Part shown: one piece after another, positions 11,418 through 22,928 of the stretch | Layout: each line of letters begins with the position of its first letter | Numbering within the stretch: position 1 is the stretch's first letter | Source: Alisma plantago-aquatica | Lineage: Eukaryota > Streptophyta > Magnoliopsida > Alismatales > Alismataceae | Assembly: GCA_963693085.1 (NCBI GenBank) | Contig: OY856411.1 | Coordinates: 70,297,001-70,361,000 of the forward strand | Length of the DNA: 64,000 bases | Reading direction: 5' to 3' | The notes under the pieces: model-generated | What the model saw: the letters and a program-made list of their open reading frames with translations, nothing else | Told to the model about the DNA's origin: nothing | Databases searched by the model: none | Position numbers and translations under genes: made by a program

Positions 11418-12321
11418 CATTCGGTCCTCCTTGACAGCAGCAGCCCGCATCTGGCCGGCTTCCCACCTGTCAGGAGAATTCACCCTCTTCAAAGGCCTCC
11501 TTGAATGAACAGATACATCCTCCCCAACAATTATAGTGCCAGAAACAGCTTTGCCCCTAATGTGGTCACTAGTAGATGCCTGTGATCGACCATCAAAGTT
11601 TTGCCCTGTAAAATTCATCTTCTAAGCTTCCTCTCATAGGAGACAGGTCCCTGCCAGAGCTTTGATCAACATCTCTCATGGAAAGCCTCAATTGTTTACC
11701 TGAAATAGATATAACCTTCACAAAAACCTCCTGGCCCCGCTTCACAACCTTGCCAGCAGAAATCTCCGAGGTATGGACAAGCCCCTCTTGGCCTCTTACA
11801 TCCTTAATTTGCACAAAGCAGCCTGCTCGCATTATCCTAGTAACCCTTCCGGTATAAATTTTGTACAGCTCGACGTCCCCATGTTTGGATCGCTGGTGGT
11901 CATATCCTTTGGTGCGGCTATGACTCCTAGAATCACCGTAGCCCCTGTCCCTGAGCTGATGCTGGTGACGGTGCCCATGCCCTCTATCTTGTTCCTTGTC
12001 CCTTCCCTTTTTGTCTTCAGGATGAAACTGTTTGCTAAGGTGGTTCCGATCACCGCTAGAACAAGCACCTTCTCCGGTCTTCAAGCCGGACTCGTACTTC
12101 GTCGGAAGGATTGCGTGGATTATGTTAAAAAGGGAGTGAACAAAGTAGTCTGGAAACTCTACGTCGGTCTCCTTGAGCTTCGCGACGAACTTCTCATAGC
12201 CCTCGCAGTTGCGCCCCATCTCGGTGATGAATTCCGCCACAACTCTGTCGCCGCAACCGAAGTTTCTTTCGAGTTCGACGCACAGTTCTGAAATTAGCGA
12301 CAAATAAACAAGTTTTTCCAT
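11418..12321 (-). pseudogene. DHX8/Prp22-like helicase pseudogene, N-terminal part with S1 domain
   Basis: The likely start is the ATG at 12321 (MEKLVYLSLISELC), which matches the position where this family begins; an open frame continues upstream to 12492 but lacks family features. Order: N-terminal helical region with FITEMGRNC, an Arg/His/Asp-rich low-complexity stretch (about residues 120-170), then an S1 RNA-binding domain (ELYKIYTGRVTRI through KQLRLSMRDVDQ). A frameshift near 11610 (after GSLEDE) moves the reading to the frame encoding SRRPLKRVNSPDRWEA. The gene is then cut at 11418 by the Ty3/gypsy element. Both halves lie on the minus strand in the right order, so this was one gene broken by insertion. 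It is not expected to make a functional helicase. Confidence 0.88.
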
Positions 12322-12570
12322 CGCCAGAGACGGCTGGCTGATTTCACGGCTGATTGGAGAAGAATATATACAGTTCTCCCCCACCCTAATTGGAATCGCA
12401 GTGCTGTTGTTCTTTCTGGAACCAAAGAACAAATTGGAGTCCGAGTCGGAGTCTCGGAGATTTGAGTATGCGAATAGTAAACGAGACCGCACCCACTTTC
12501 ATGTATTTTAAGAGTTAATAATGTCGGCAATTTCAAAAACACAAAAAGAACACATATACATTTACGATTA
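12322..12570. other. Upstream flank of the DHX8-like pseudogene
   Basis: This stretch covers the former 5' untranslated/promoter side of the minus-strand helicase gene. The open frame from 12492 continues into it without recognisable domain content. No convincing TATA box or other site is seen. Confidence 0.4.
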
Positions 12571-12605
12571 CTAGTGGGGAAGGCACGTGCTAAACACGTG
12601 TAACA
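12571..12605 (-). mobile_element. Possible Helitron 3' terminus
   Basis: On the minus strand a hairpin with CACGTG arms (ACACGTGTTTAGCACGTG) lies about ten bases before CTAG, which is followed by T. A GC-containing hairpin just before CTRR, inserted next to T, is the pattern of Helitron 3' ends. A TC-type 5' end was not found, so the length is unknown and the assignment is tentative. Confidence 0.4.
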
Positions 12606-12639
12606 TAATTGAATTAATCAGTAAAATAACATGTTGAAT

Positions 12640-14440
12640 AAATCTTTTTAAAGAGAATATTTGTGAGACATAATGGAATTACTTGTGCTCTATAAAATTA
12701 TATAATTTAAATTTAACACACCATAAAAGAAGAACTCAATTAATTGTCTGAGTGACTACCTTCAACATGTATATGTGGTTATCAAAATTGTGTTTGTTCC
12801 AAAATTTGTGTAATTAATATACTGACAACTCACTTAAAGAGAATAATATGATTCTTGCGATTACTGGAGTTACTTATGTTCTAGAAAATTAATATATAGT
12901 ACTCACACTAATAGAGAAGAACTTGATAAATTGTTCGGAAGATTTTTTCTGATTGTATGTGTCGTTATTAAAATTGTCTATGCTATGTAGCTAATACTCA
13001 TGACTCGCGGAAAGAGAATAACTTGATTGATGGGGTTACTAACATTTCTTATGCTCTAAAAGTTATAGATATTTTACTCATAATAATTTAAATATAACAT
13101 ACTAAAAGAAAAGAACACAATTAACTATCTGGTTGACTCCCTCCAATGTGTATGTGTGATTACCAAAATTGTATATGTTCCAAAAAATATATAACTAATA
13201 CTCACAACTCACCAAAAAAGAATAACTCAATTCATTTGATTATTGGAATCATTTATACTCTAGAAAATAATGTATATAACACTAATAACAACTTAAATAT
13301 TATACACTAAAAGAGAAGAACTTGATTAGCTACACGACTGACTCCCTCCAACATGTATATGTGATTATCAAAACTGTCTCTACTATAAAAAAATTATGTA
13401 ACTAATACTTACAACTCACTGAAATAGAATAACTTGATATATTTGATTATCAATATTATTAATGCTCTAGAAAATTATATACATAACTCAATATAACATA
13501 AATATAATATACTAAAAGAGAAGAACTCGATTGACTATCCGACCGACGACCTCTATCATGTATGTGTGATAATCAAAATTTACTCTGCTCTAAGAAATTA
13601 TGTAACTAATACTTACAAATCAGCAAAATATGACAATTTGATTATTTACCAACGGACTCACTCTAGCATGTAGTTTGTCGTTACTAAAGTTACACATACT
13701 CTCTAGCATGTCTATTGACAACTAATATATAACCAATTATTGCTTCCCTCCCTACAACCAACAATGCTATATAAAATATGTATATGTGCCGCTAAAATAT
13801 GCAAATAGAACTCACACACATACTATTGAAGTATGTAATAATGCAGATACATGGACTAAGCATAAAACTCCTAGAACTTGAATAATGATGAATTTAAAAA
13901 AAATAGTCAATCGGCCTGGTCGCTAGCACACTGGCTGGAAGACCTTGCTTCGTTATAGGCACACGGTAATTATACATATCACATTAAGAGAGAACAAATT
14001 AATTAACATCAAGTTAACTACCTACGATGTGTAACGGCACATGCACTTTATATTGATAAGCACAAAAACAAATTGTTAGAATGCACAAAATGATTAGACC
14101 CATGAAAACACAACCTGGTTGCTAGAACGCAGATATAAACTGGAACGATGACCACAAAGACAAAAAGTATGGCACTTATATTATAACTCCACCCTCTTTG
14201 TTCGTCGCATAACTAATTTTGAAACCCAGTTTGTCTGTCATGTCGAGATGTCATCAGCCAGAAATCAACCTACCACCTCTTGTTTATTGAGAGAGATAAA
14301 CACGTGTCATAGATTACGATTTTTTCGATGGGCGCAATATGAATATCACACTACCATATACAATAATTTATATACATATCACCAAGAGAGAGTAACTCGA
14401 TTGACAGGAGCGGACTCCCTTCAGTATGTAAGGATACATA
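12640..14440. repeat. Degenerate ~200-bp tandem repeat region
   Basis: Units starting near AAAGAGAAGAACTCGATTGA recur at about 12726, 12911, 13103, 13309 and 13513, spacings 185-206 bp. Each continues through a GACTCCCTCCAACATGTATATGTG-like line in diverged form, then AACTAATACTCACAACTC-type and GCTCTAGAAAATTAT-type segments. More diverged copies of the first line appear near 13985 and 14385. Units are roughly 70-80% alike by eye. No coding content is evident. Confidence 0.75.
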
Positions 14441-14703
14441 TAGTCTAAGATACATATAGTTTGGACTAATAATCATACAAACATACTTCTAGAATACAAA
14501 AACTAATAGATTGGAAAACACAAACTGGATTGATGCTTAAACAGACTCAAAACCTGGAGGCTCCTGTTTGACATGACAAAACAAAAAGCAACCAAAAAAG
14601 TAATGAACGAAAGATAACACACACTTAAAGAGTTATACGATGTACAAGTGACCGTCCACTCTAAACAAAAGGAGTTGTTTTATTATTTGCATGCTTACCC
14701 ATA

Positions 14704-14980
14704 TGAGTTATTCCCATACTAATCCAATTGTACATTGATACTTAAATACACACAGCAGACCGTTTTTGTAAAGTTTATCCAATTGACGGTTTGGATACTT
14801 AAATACCGACGCTTCAAAACAAAGCAGTCGAGCACGCAGGAGTGAAAGCAGCGACCACACTATTGAGTTATTCCCATGCTTATCCAATTGTACACTGATA
14901 CACATACACACAACAGACTATTTTTGTAAAATTTATCCAATTGACGGTTTGGATACTTAAATACTGATGCCTCAAAACAC
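14704..14980. repeat. Direct duplication of ~117 bp
   Basis: Two copies (about 14704-14821 and 14864-14980) share TGAGTTATTCCCAT, a TCCAATTGTACA line and ATCCAATTGACGGTTTGG in the same order. They are separated by about 40 bp of unrelated sequence. Confidence 0.85.
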
Positions 14981-17125
14981 ACAACAGACCATGTGTAGAA
15001 TGAAATGATTAGTACACAAATAAATTACTGGAACACACAAACGGACTGGATGTATAAGCACACAATCAAACTACCGTAACATACATACATGGTCTTGATG
15101 AACAAACAAAGTCAATTTTATATCATATACGTCGTCCTCTTCCTTTGACATAGAAATAAAAAGTTACCCAACCGAGAAAGTAGCATATACGGATAAGGAT
15201 GCAAAAACCGATCAGCACAATAAACAATATTCTTATAGCAGCATGTCAGTGCACAACTTCCGAAGAATGAACAACGACCCTTTCCCTAAACAACAGTGTT
15301 GGCAGAAGCATGAAAAAAATAGCTATAAAATATTTAAAAAGCAGAAAGCAACATCTGGTACGAAACAACTGGAAGAGCAGGTGAATATTTACCGATTTAT
15401 ATGAAGCATAGCACATGTGCTGGCGTTGGTGGTAATGTTAAGTTTTCACATGGCAGTCTTTCAGTTATAAAAGGATAAGTAAGTGCAAGTTAGCAACATC
15501 TACTAACAGATTGACATCAAAATGAACCATCTAGACAAATATTAAAAAATCAATTGTAAGCAGCTTAAGATTCGAACCGAAAAAAAAGGCAACTACAAGC
15601 AGCTCGAAAGCAGCCACCACATTGCCTCTTATTTAGAGGGTTATAGATATGCACCCTCTTGTTATTTAGCATCTTCACAATAATTTAGAACAAAATATAA
15701 TTTAATAAATTGGATGTATAGCAGTTACATTATATGTCTTTTAAAAGCCATCTCAATTCGCACTTATCAGCTAGCCCAACACATTCCGTTGACGCACTGC
15801 ACGATGGACCTAAAAGTCTTTGATTTTAACTATTGGATGTTCTATCTCTCCTGATACTTTGGATAGGGGTGAAACTCCTCACTATCCAACAAAACATCTC
15901 AATCTAACATTTGTAAACTACTATGTAAGATAAATGTATGTTTATAATTTGTCCATCGTGCCCACAAAATAGGAGAACACAACGATTTTATAAGGCTCTC
16001 TAATTAGGGAGTCTGAGTGAAAGAGAGAGGATATTTGTGAGTCAGAGTAAAAGGAGGAGGAGATTATACATATGCGAGTCCGTGTAAAAGAGGAAAGAGA
16101 TTATACTAATGATGCGGGGAGTCAAAAGTTAAATATTACAGTTATTTTTGTTGTTTTGGCGAAAGAACGAGAGGAACAAAGAAGAAAATAGACAAAGGAA
16201 ACAAGGAAATGAGGGTAAGACATGATGACAGAATCCGGAAGAAATATTTAGAGTTTTTTTTTTTGAAACTCCCCCCTCAATTTTGAGAAAATTCAAGAAA
16301 ACCTTCAAGTTATTGTAAACCTAAAAAATCCTTGTATTTGTAGCCATTGTTACTCACTCGTTAAACTTAGTGGATGTTGCGTCTTTTTTATATAATAGCT
16401 TCTCTATATGTGATGAATTAGCTTATTTATCAGTTCATTAATTTCATGTTTTGATTAATATATTTTATTGAAGATTCTCCTACACTATTAACACACACAA
16501 AAATAATTTCTTGTCAATCGGGTTAGAGAAATATCTGAACTTGTGTACGGCTAACCAATACGGATCGACCCGGATTATTTGCAAATTTTGAATCCATATT
16601 GAAAATCTTTTTTAACAAAATATAACTATGGGATACAAATAGTAAGACATGTACGAACTTACAATGATATGTTTTGGTATGGACTGTCTAGTGTTGGTTT
16701 TGGGTGGGTACGAGTTGGGTTAGGTTGGATGAATAATGATGAATAAATGTACATTGAACATGAACTATCGGTATTCACCAAACCGAACTAAAAACTTAGG
16801 GGTTTGTGTGAAAGTTAGTTTGATTTGACAATTGGGTTAGATTTAATTTCATCTGGTTTTGGTCTTGTATGAGTCTCTTGCGTCAGCTTATATTTTAGGT
16901 CAATCTAAACTTTCATTTTTTGTTAATATAATAATCGAAACAAAAAAATATGTTGACTTTTTGTTCACATGATTACATTATTGAAATTTAGTCAAAGAAC
17001 TTGGGACCACTTCGATACAGGTTGGACTATCAAACACAACCCAAACATTTCTTTATCCTAAATTGACTAAACTTCTTTATCCTAAAATTGACAAACGGGT
17101 TGAACCACTTTCATTCTTTATCCTA
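14981..17125. other. AT-rich intergenic stretch
   Basis: Both strands were read for coding homology, terminal repeats and primer sites. I see only AT-rich non-coding DNA with short purine runs near 16015-16230 and a T-run near 16250. No gene or element is supported. Confidence 0.5.
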
Positions 17126-17214
17126 AAAAAAAATAAAAATGTGGCCTAGAGTGGCCGCTTGCAGCACTCATAGTGCCGACAATTGTCGTGTCCCCGGCAA
17201 CGGCGCCAAAAACT
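17126..17214 (-). repeat. Second, truncated leader with primer binding site
   Basis: This 89-bp piece is nearly identical to 25346-25434, including an intact TGGCGCCGTTGCCGGGGA at 17191-17208. It abuts the outer edge of the 3' LTR, where host DNA would normally begin. Similarity ends at an A-rich run near 17126. It marks the start of another element unit that is otherwise missing. Confidence 0.88.
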
Positions 17215-18832
17215 TGACATGAATTTTCCATGCGTAGAACGCAAGTGTACGCGTCAATGTAATATAGGCCTTTGTGAGGCCCGAGTCGAACTCAGGGACA
17301 CTGAACTATCGGAGACTACTACTAACTACTCGCAATCAGCTAGACCGATTAAAATGGTTTGAGAGTTGTTTTAAAATTAAAATGAAATAAAATAAAACAA
17401 AACAAAATATATGATCGATTGAAGGTTTAGTTTAATCAATTCAGGATGAGATCTTTTGGATTGCGGTTTCACCGCGGGTTTCCATTGTATGAAATTCTAT
17501 ATAGTCACTCAGATTTATCTCTCTATCCGGGTAGTGGTCTGAAATTAGAATTGCCCACTGTCGTGGTACAATTCACTACCTATGTTTAGGTCGGTTCCAA
17601 CGTCGTAGTAACCTATACCCTAAACTAGGTGCATTAAAATCGATCTCTCGGTATCCACCATTAACCTTACACCGCCTTGTTCAAGGGATTTGTCAATTAA
17701 TGTGAAATTCGTCTCTTTTCAACCATTAATTCTTCTTTCAAAGTAATTAAGGGCAATAGATTATTATTATGGTGATCAAGCATAACATTATAATTGAGAA
17801 AATGAAATTATAGCACAGATTTAAGAAATAATTGATGAATTACTATGATAAAATTGTCATACAATGCTTCCCCGGGCTACTCCCGGTCCTAAAGATAAAG
17901 GGGATTAGCCCCGCATGTTCATCTCAAAGCAAAACATGGTAGAGAAAAGGGGAAACATGGAGAAAAACGTGATTGAGTGGTGAAACCCCTGAACGGAGAA
18001 GATCCAAGCACTCTTTGGCATAGAATACGCGTTCTCCCGCCTTTCGGTGGTAGAAAATGTCTTCTTCGGCGTCCGGAACGGCTGGGGTGTGCTTCTGGGC
18101 TCCGTTTTTCTCACCACACCTTCTCGGGATGTGTGCAGCGGCTAATGACATGATCGATTGCTCTTGGCCGCCGTCATTAGGTATAATCACCAAGTTAGGT
18201 CGCCAAAATATCACAGCCGTCGGATTTAGATCGATCTGAAGCAAACTTGTATCTGACGGTGTCGATACCATCAGCGCGGGTCGATGGTATCGACCTTATG
18301 CGGTATCGGCAATTCTTCTTTTTCTTTGTTATTACACCTGATGCTAGCTCGATACCATCGACGCAGGTCGATGGTATCGACAACCTGAGACGAAAATTTT
18401 GTCTTTTTGTGTCGCTGTAGCTCCACTTGTCGATAGTATCGACATATGCATCGATATTATCGACTCTCTTCTCGCCAGCAACATGATGGTAAATCGATAC
18501 CATCGACTCTCCTGTCGCTAGTATTGACTTTCTTCTGCTCCTTGTGGCTGGCAACCTGTGGTTGTGTCGATGGTATCGACCACTGTCGATGGTATCGACA
18601 GCAGCAGATATTTGTTTTTCCTAAAATCACAACATGAAACCACATAAGCCGAAACAAAACATATTCTTGTAATAATTAATGCTCAAAATACTGAAATAAG
18701 GGAGATTTGACATAGAGAAGGATCATAGACCAAAGCAGATGAATTATGCAATATTAACCACCAAAATGACTAATAAATGCATAAAACACCAATAAAACAA
18801 GTCTACAAATGCGACTCAAAATCATCGCATCA
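17215..18832 (-). repeat. 3' LTR of the Athila-type element
   Basis: This 1618-bp copy matches 25435-27028. It begins TGATGCGATG directly after a purine-rich tract (AGCTTAGGGGAGTT, 18833-18846) and ends TGTCA at 17215. It keeps an extra palindrome unit near 18566-18601 that is reduced in the other LTR. Confidence 0.9.
18255..18605. repeat. GTCGATGGTATCGAC palindrome array in the 3' LTR
   Basis: Pairs of the same 15-mers occur near 18258-18293, 18350-18379, 18428-18464 and a half-pair near 18494-18509, ending with two direct copies near 18566-18601. Intervals are 3-8 bp within pairs. Confidence 0.92.
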
Positions 18833-20392
18833 AACTCCCCTAAGCTTGAACATTGCTCGCCCTCGAGCAACAAAACCTTAGAATAGAATTGCTAGGGTCA
18901 ACTAAAGAATAGATCATCACAACAAACATTACCATATGATCCCCACCGGACATTCACATTTCGGCCCTCACTAACCACGGAATGATAATTACCCTAAAGG
19001 CGACAGTAATCATCCATAAAAGATATCTACCTCAAAACTGATGAACACTATCATATAAGGCAGTTAACATAATAAAATTCGCCGGTTCAGACTTGGTGCA
19101 TCTTGTGATCTCCTATACTACGTTGCTCGCCCTAACTACCATCTACATGGAAGCAGCTCTCCTGATATTCACAAGTGAGGAGAAAATCACGGCGGTCTAC
19201 CAATTCGATCAACGGGTGGATGGAATGGGTGGCTAATGGAAGAAATGGAAGCATTATACGGTTTCAACATGCACAAAACAAAAATGCCCTAAATGATGCA
19301 TTTGCACACGAAAATGCCCTAATGCCTATAATTGGGTGGAATGATGCATGCACTAACATTCCGTCTCAAAATGAGATGGAATATCTAACTGATCTACATC
19401 ATGTACTTACTCATCTTAAAATGCAGGTGAGACTATGTTCCTTTCTCCCTCTTATTCTACTTGCTTCTCAATACTTTCTTCTTTTTTTCTTCTTTTTCCA
19501 TTTTTTTCATTTTTTTTATTAGGCCCTTATATCCATAATGATAATGAATTATTTGTTGGGCTTGCTTTTTCTGCATAACTCAAATATTTGAAGCATTTAT
19601 GAAGGTATGGAACAGATTAATCACCCTTAAAGAAGAATAAGATACATGATGTACTGTATGTATAAAAATTATGAATGCAGCTAAATGACACGCACTTAAG
19701 GATAATGTTCATGCTTAACTACTCTTTTTTATTTTCATGCAAGACATGTGAGAATACTTTGCAATGCAAGACCTATCTAAATGAGATGCAATCAAAAAGG
19801 TTAAAACCATAATGTACTTCCAATTCTTATGGTGGATTGTGAAAAACAATGAGGTGGAAAGATCACAAGACTAATTGACTGAACCTGTTGAAAATTATTA
19901 TGTGTCCCTCCTTACTGACTTGTGTAATAGTTAAGAGGTTTCTCTCTCTTACTTCAAATTAGAGTCTCATTATCATTTGGTCAGTTTAGGCTCACACAAC
20001 CAATTTCGTCCACTTTTCATGAATCATTAGGAATGTAAAGTTGTGATTTTTCTATTTTAGAGTTGACAAAACCAATCATTTTCCTAAGTTATGTGCTCAA
20101 AGTTGAACAACACAGGCTTGTGAACACTCAAATTTTTTTTACTTTTCCCTTAATTCCCATGTACAAGCAATTGAGATGACACAAGACTTACGACATCCAC
20201 AATTACACTAGATAGAGTGTGGATCCTACAAACAAACTAAGATTGCAAAAACTAAATGACAAGAAACAAAACAATAAAAACTAAAAAGTAAGAAAACAAA
20301 AGGATAGAGTTGTTCCAACACCCCCCTAAGCTTGACTTCGACTATGGCCTCATAGTCAAAAACAATCTTAAAGGTTGGAACAGAGATACCGA
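18833..20392 (-). other. 3' non-coding region of the Athila-type element with two polypurine tracts
   Basis: Purine-rich tracts on the minus strand lie at 18833-18846, next to the LTR, and at about 20319-20333 just after the extra ORF. Two polypurine tracts are usual in Athila elements. Between them I see no coding homology; a plus-strand frame at 19175-19522 has no recognisable domain. Confidence 0.65.
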
Positions 20393-22150
20393 TTACTCTT
20401 CCGGCGGAGGCGGGTACTGTGGGGCCGTGGGGTCCCAGGATGGGTACTGCCCCTGGAAGCTAGGATCATACTGGGGCATGGGTGGAGGCTGTGGATACCC
20501 CCAAAAGTAGTTTTGGCTCCAGTAGTGATCATAGAAGGGCTGCTGCTGCATCTCCATCCTATGCAACCTGTCATGAATCTGCTGTTGGTTGTCGAGGAGG
20601 AGGCACTCATTCTCGAAGATAGCCCTCTGATTGTCAAGTAACCGGTTCGTCGTCTCCTGAATACCGGTGTACACCATCGTGTGGTGCTGCTGCGTCTGCT
20701 GTATATCCTGCAGCATGGCATACATTCCTTGCATTGAGTAGACACCCTCGCTTGGCTGCGAGGGCGGTGGTGGTGGCAGAGGCTGTGAAGATGAAGACAC
20801 ACCCGGATGCATGCGAGGACGCTTCCTAGGTGCCACTCGTGCCCGAAGAGGAGTGTAGGCCTCCTCTTCCTCTTCAGCCTCGTCGTCATCATTGTTGTTG
20901 TCGTCGTTGCCGCCGTCTTCATCGGAGTCAGCAATAGCTATGATGGGCCATTGGAAATGTTGAGCACCCTCGATATGGAAGACAGGGTCGGGAAGCGAAC
21001 ATTCTTGATATGTGTGGTTTACATGGCAGTGAGCATAGGGTAAACCATCCCGAAGCAGGAACAGGTTGGAGCGGTGAAGATGTTGCAAATTGACCTTGCT
21101 TCTGTTGGAGAGAGGAGTCAAGGTTGAGAAGTTCATCCCAAGATAGTGGGCCAGCGGTGTGATGAGTCCTCCAAAGTAAATTGGAGCCTTCCGAGTACTC
21201 TGCTTTACAGATAACACCCACTGCAGAAAGAATGCTCCTCAGTTGCACTCTTGGCGCTTCAGTAGTTTATGCAAGAAAAATAGGTCCGTCTCTTGAAATT
21301 TTCTAAGAGACAGATCACCCCTAGCAAACAGCGTAGAGCACAACATCCGATGAAGAATCCGCACGAACGGATGCTCGAAGTCTGCTACCGCCGCGTTGTG
21401 GTAGCTTACAGATTTGCCCGATAGCACCGTCACAAGCTCGGCGAAGATGGGGTTGTAGTCAGTCCGGTTGTCTGGCCTCCGGTAGTCAGTTTGCCTATGG
21501 TTCCAGTTGTAGATGGAGTTGAACTGGCAGAGGGTGAGAGTGTAGTCATTATTGTACAGCCGGAAAGAAACACGGCCCTTGATCCACTCGCGATCCGTGG
21601 CGATGATGTCATTGGGCACGACGCAGACGTCCAACGACGCCATGAATTCAGCCACCAGCTCCTTGTATGTCGGCCAGTCACCGAAGAACGGCTGGCCATC
21701 AGCATGGTATTCCAGCTCATCGGGTGTCCTGCCCGTGTTCCTCGCCTGCCCCTTGAGCACATAGGCCAGATTAGCCTCAAACCCCAAGTTGCGGATCATC
21801 TCCCGGTCAACATAGCGGTTCAGCTCAATTTTCCTCTTCATGATCTCCTCATAGACCTTCTTGACCTCCGCGGACGGGTGAACAATCCGTGGGTGCGGAA
21901 TCGATGCGGTCGGTGGAGGGTCGAACTCTGGAATGTCCATTGGATTTGCACGTGAAGAAGACACGCCGACAACATGCACCATGATTGTGGAAGAAGAAGA
22001 AGAAGTAGAAGAAGGAGCTCGGTGAAGTTTGGAGAAGAAAATCTCCGCTCGATGAAGAACGTGCTCTGGGGATGCTCGTAGTGGGCTCGTATTTCTCTGG
22101 AAGACGCTCGGCACAGGTGGAGAAAGAACTCGCTGAAGGTGTGACGTCAT
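20393..22150 (-). pseudogene. Extra ORF, plant-transposon-protein-like, two frames
   Basis: Two adjoining minus-strand frames (22150-21239, 303 aa, and 21217-20393, 274 aa) appear to be one gene with a break near 21235. The first contains RKIELNRYVDREMIRNLGF, WPTYKELVAEFMASL and IKGRVSFRLYNNDYTLTLCQ, which resembles the putative plant transposon protein domain often found as an extra ORF in Athila-type and related elements (family assignment from memory, unverified). The second continues (FGGLITPLAHYLGM), then has an acidic Asp/Asn/Glu run near 20890, a Pro-rich stretch, a coiled-coil-like Gln-rich region and a Pro/Gln/Tyr-rich C-terminus. Its function is unknown; it sits where an env-like gene would be. 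Confidence 0.7.
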
Positions 22151-22197
22151 ATGACGACAAACCCTCCCTTATATAACTGAGGCCGGCGCTGCTGTGT

Positions 22198-22755
22198 GCC
22201 CGTCGATACCATCGACTCGTGTCGATGGTATCGACACGCGTAGCACAATCCGTACTGCCGCTGGTATCGATGGTCGTCGATGGCTGGATGTGGGGGCCGG
22301 ATCGATGACATGTCGATACTATCGACATGTGTTGATGGTATCGACCCATCCCACAGATCGACTCTCTCGATCCAGCGATCGTCGTTGATCTCCTCTCGTG
22401 GATCGGTGATGTGTCGTGTCGATACTATCGACACAAGTCGATAGTATCGACTTCTGATTAGGGCAACTCCCTCGCGAGGCCGGCCGCTGCCTTCTTCTTG
22501 TAACTGGGTCGATACTATCGACAGGATTGTCGATGGTATCGACTTTACTGAGACGATTTCTTCTTAATATCTCCAGAGATCTCACGAGAATCGACACCCA
22601 TGTTGATACTATCGACCTCTTCTTGCTATCAACCTGCTGGTGTGTCGAAACCATCGACGAGGTCGTCGATGGTATCGACGCATAGCAATTTCTGCAGTCG
22701 CTAACCTGTACCCAACTCGATATCATCGACACAAGGGTCGATGGTATCGACTCTG
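22198..22755. repeat. Array of GTCGATRSTATCGAC palindromes, internal
   Basis: At least six facing pairs of 15-mers such as GTCGATACTATCGAC and GTCGATGGTATCGAC lie here, near 22201-22234, 22313-22345, 22418-22450, 22508-22543, 22655-22680 and 22718-22752. Each 15-mer is itself a palindrome around one central base, and the partners are separated by only about 2-8 bp. The array lies between the protease region and the extra ORF. Some frames across it are open and repeat a Ser-Ile-Pro-Ser-Thr...Val-Asp-Gly-Ile-Asp pattern, a by-product of the repeat. Confidence 0.93.
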
Positions 22756-22928
22756 CCTCAGTCCTGCACATTGCACAAACGATCACAATACCTTTTTTAC
22801 ACTAAAAACAAAGTCAAAACAAACCAAAGTATGAATGAGAAAGAAACGTAACTAAACTACCGATGGTTGGGTTGCCTCCCAACAAGCGCCCTTATTTAAC
22901 GTCTTAGGCTAGACGACATGAAGCTTCA

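Noticed and set aside
11773..12291. 172-codon plus-strand frame
   Set aside because: It is antisense to the recognisable N-terminus and S1 domain of the DHX8-like pseudogene.
17905..18271. Small minus-strand frames in the Athila-type LTRs
   Set aside because: Present in both LTRs only because the LTRs are copies; no domain, and they overlap in different registers.
22319..22786. Minus-strand frame of 155 codons with SIPST...VDGID pattern
   Set aside because: It follows the palindrome array, similar frames open on both strands, and no domain or conservation supports a protein.
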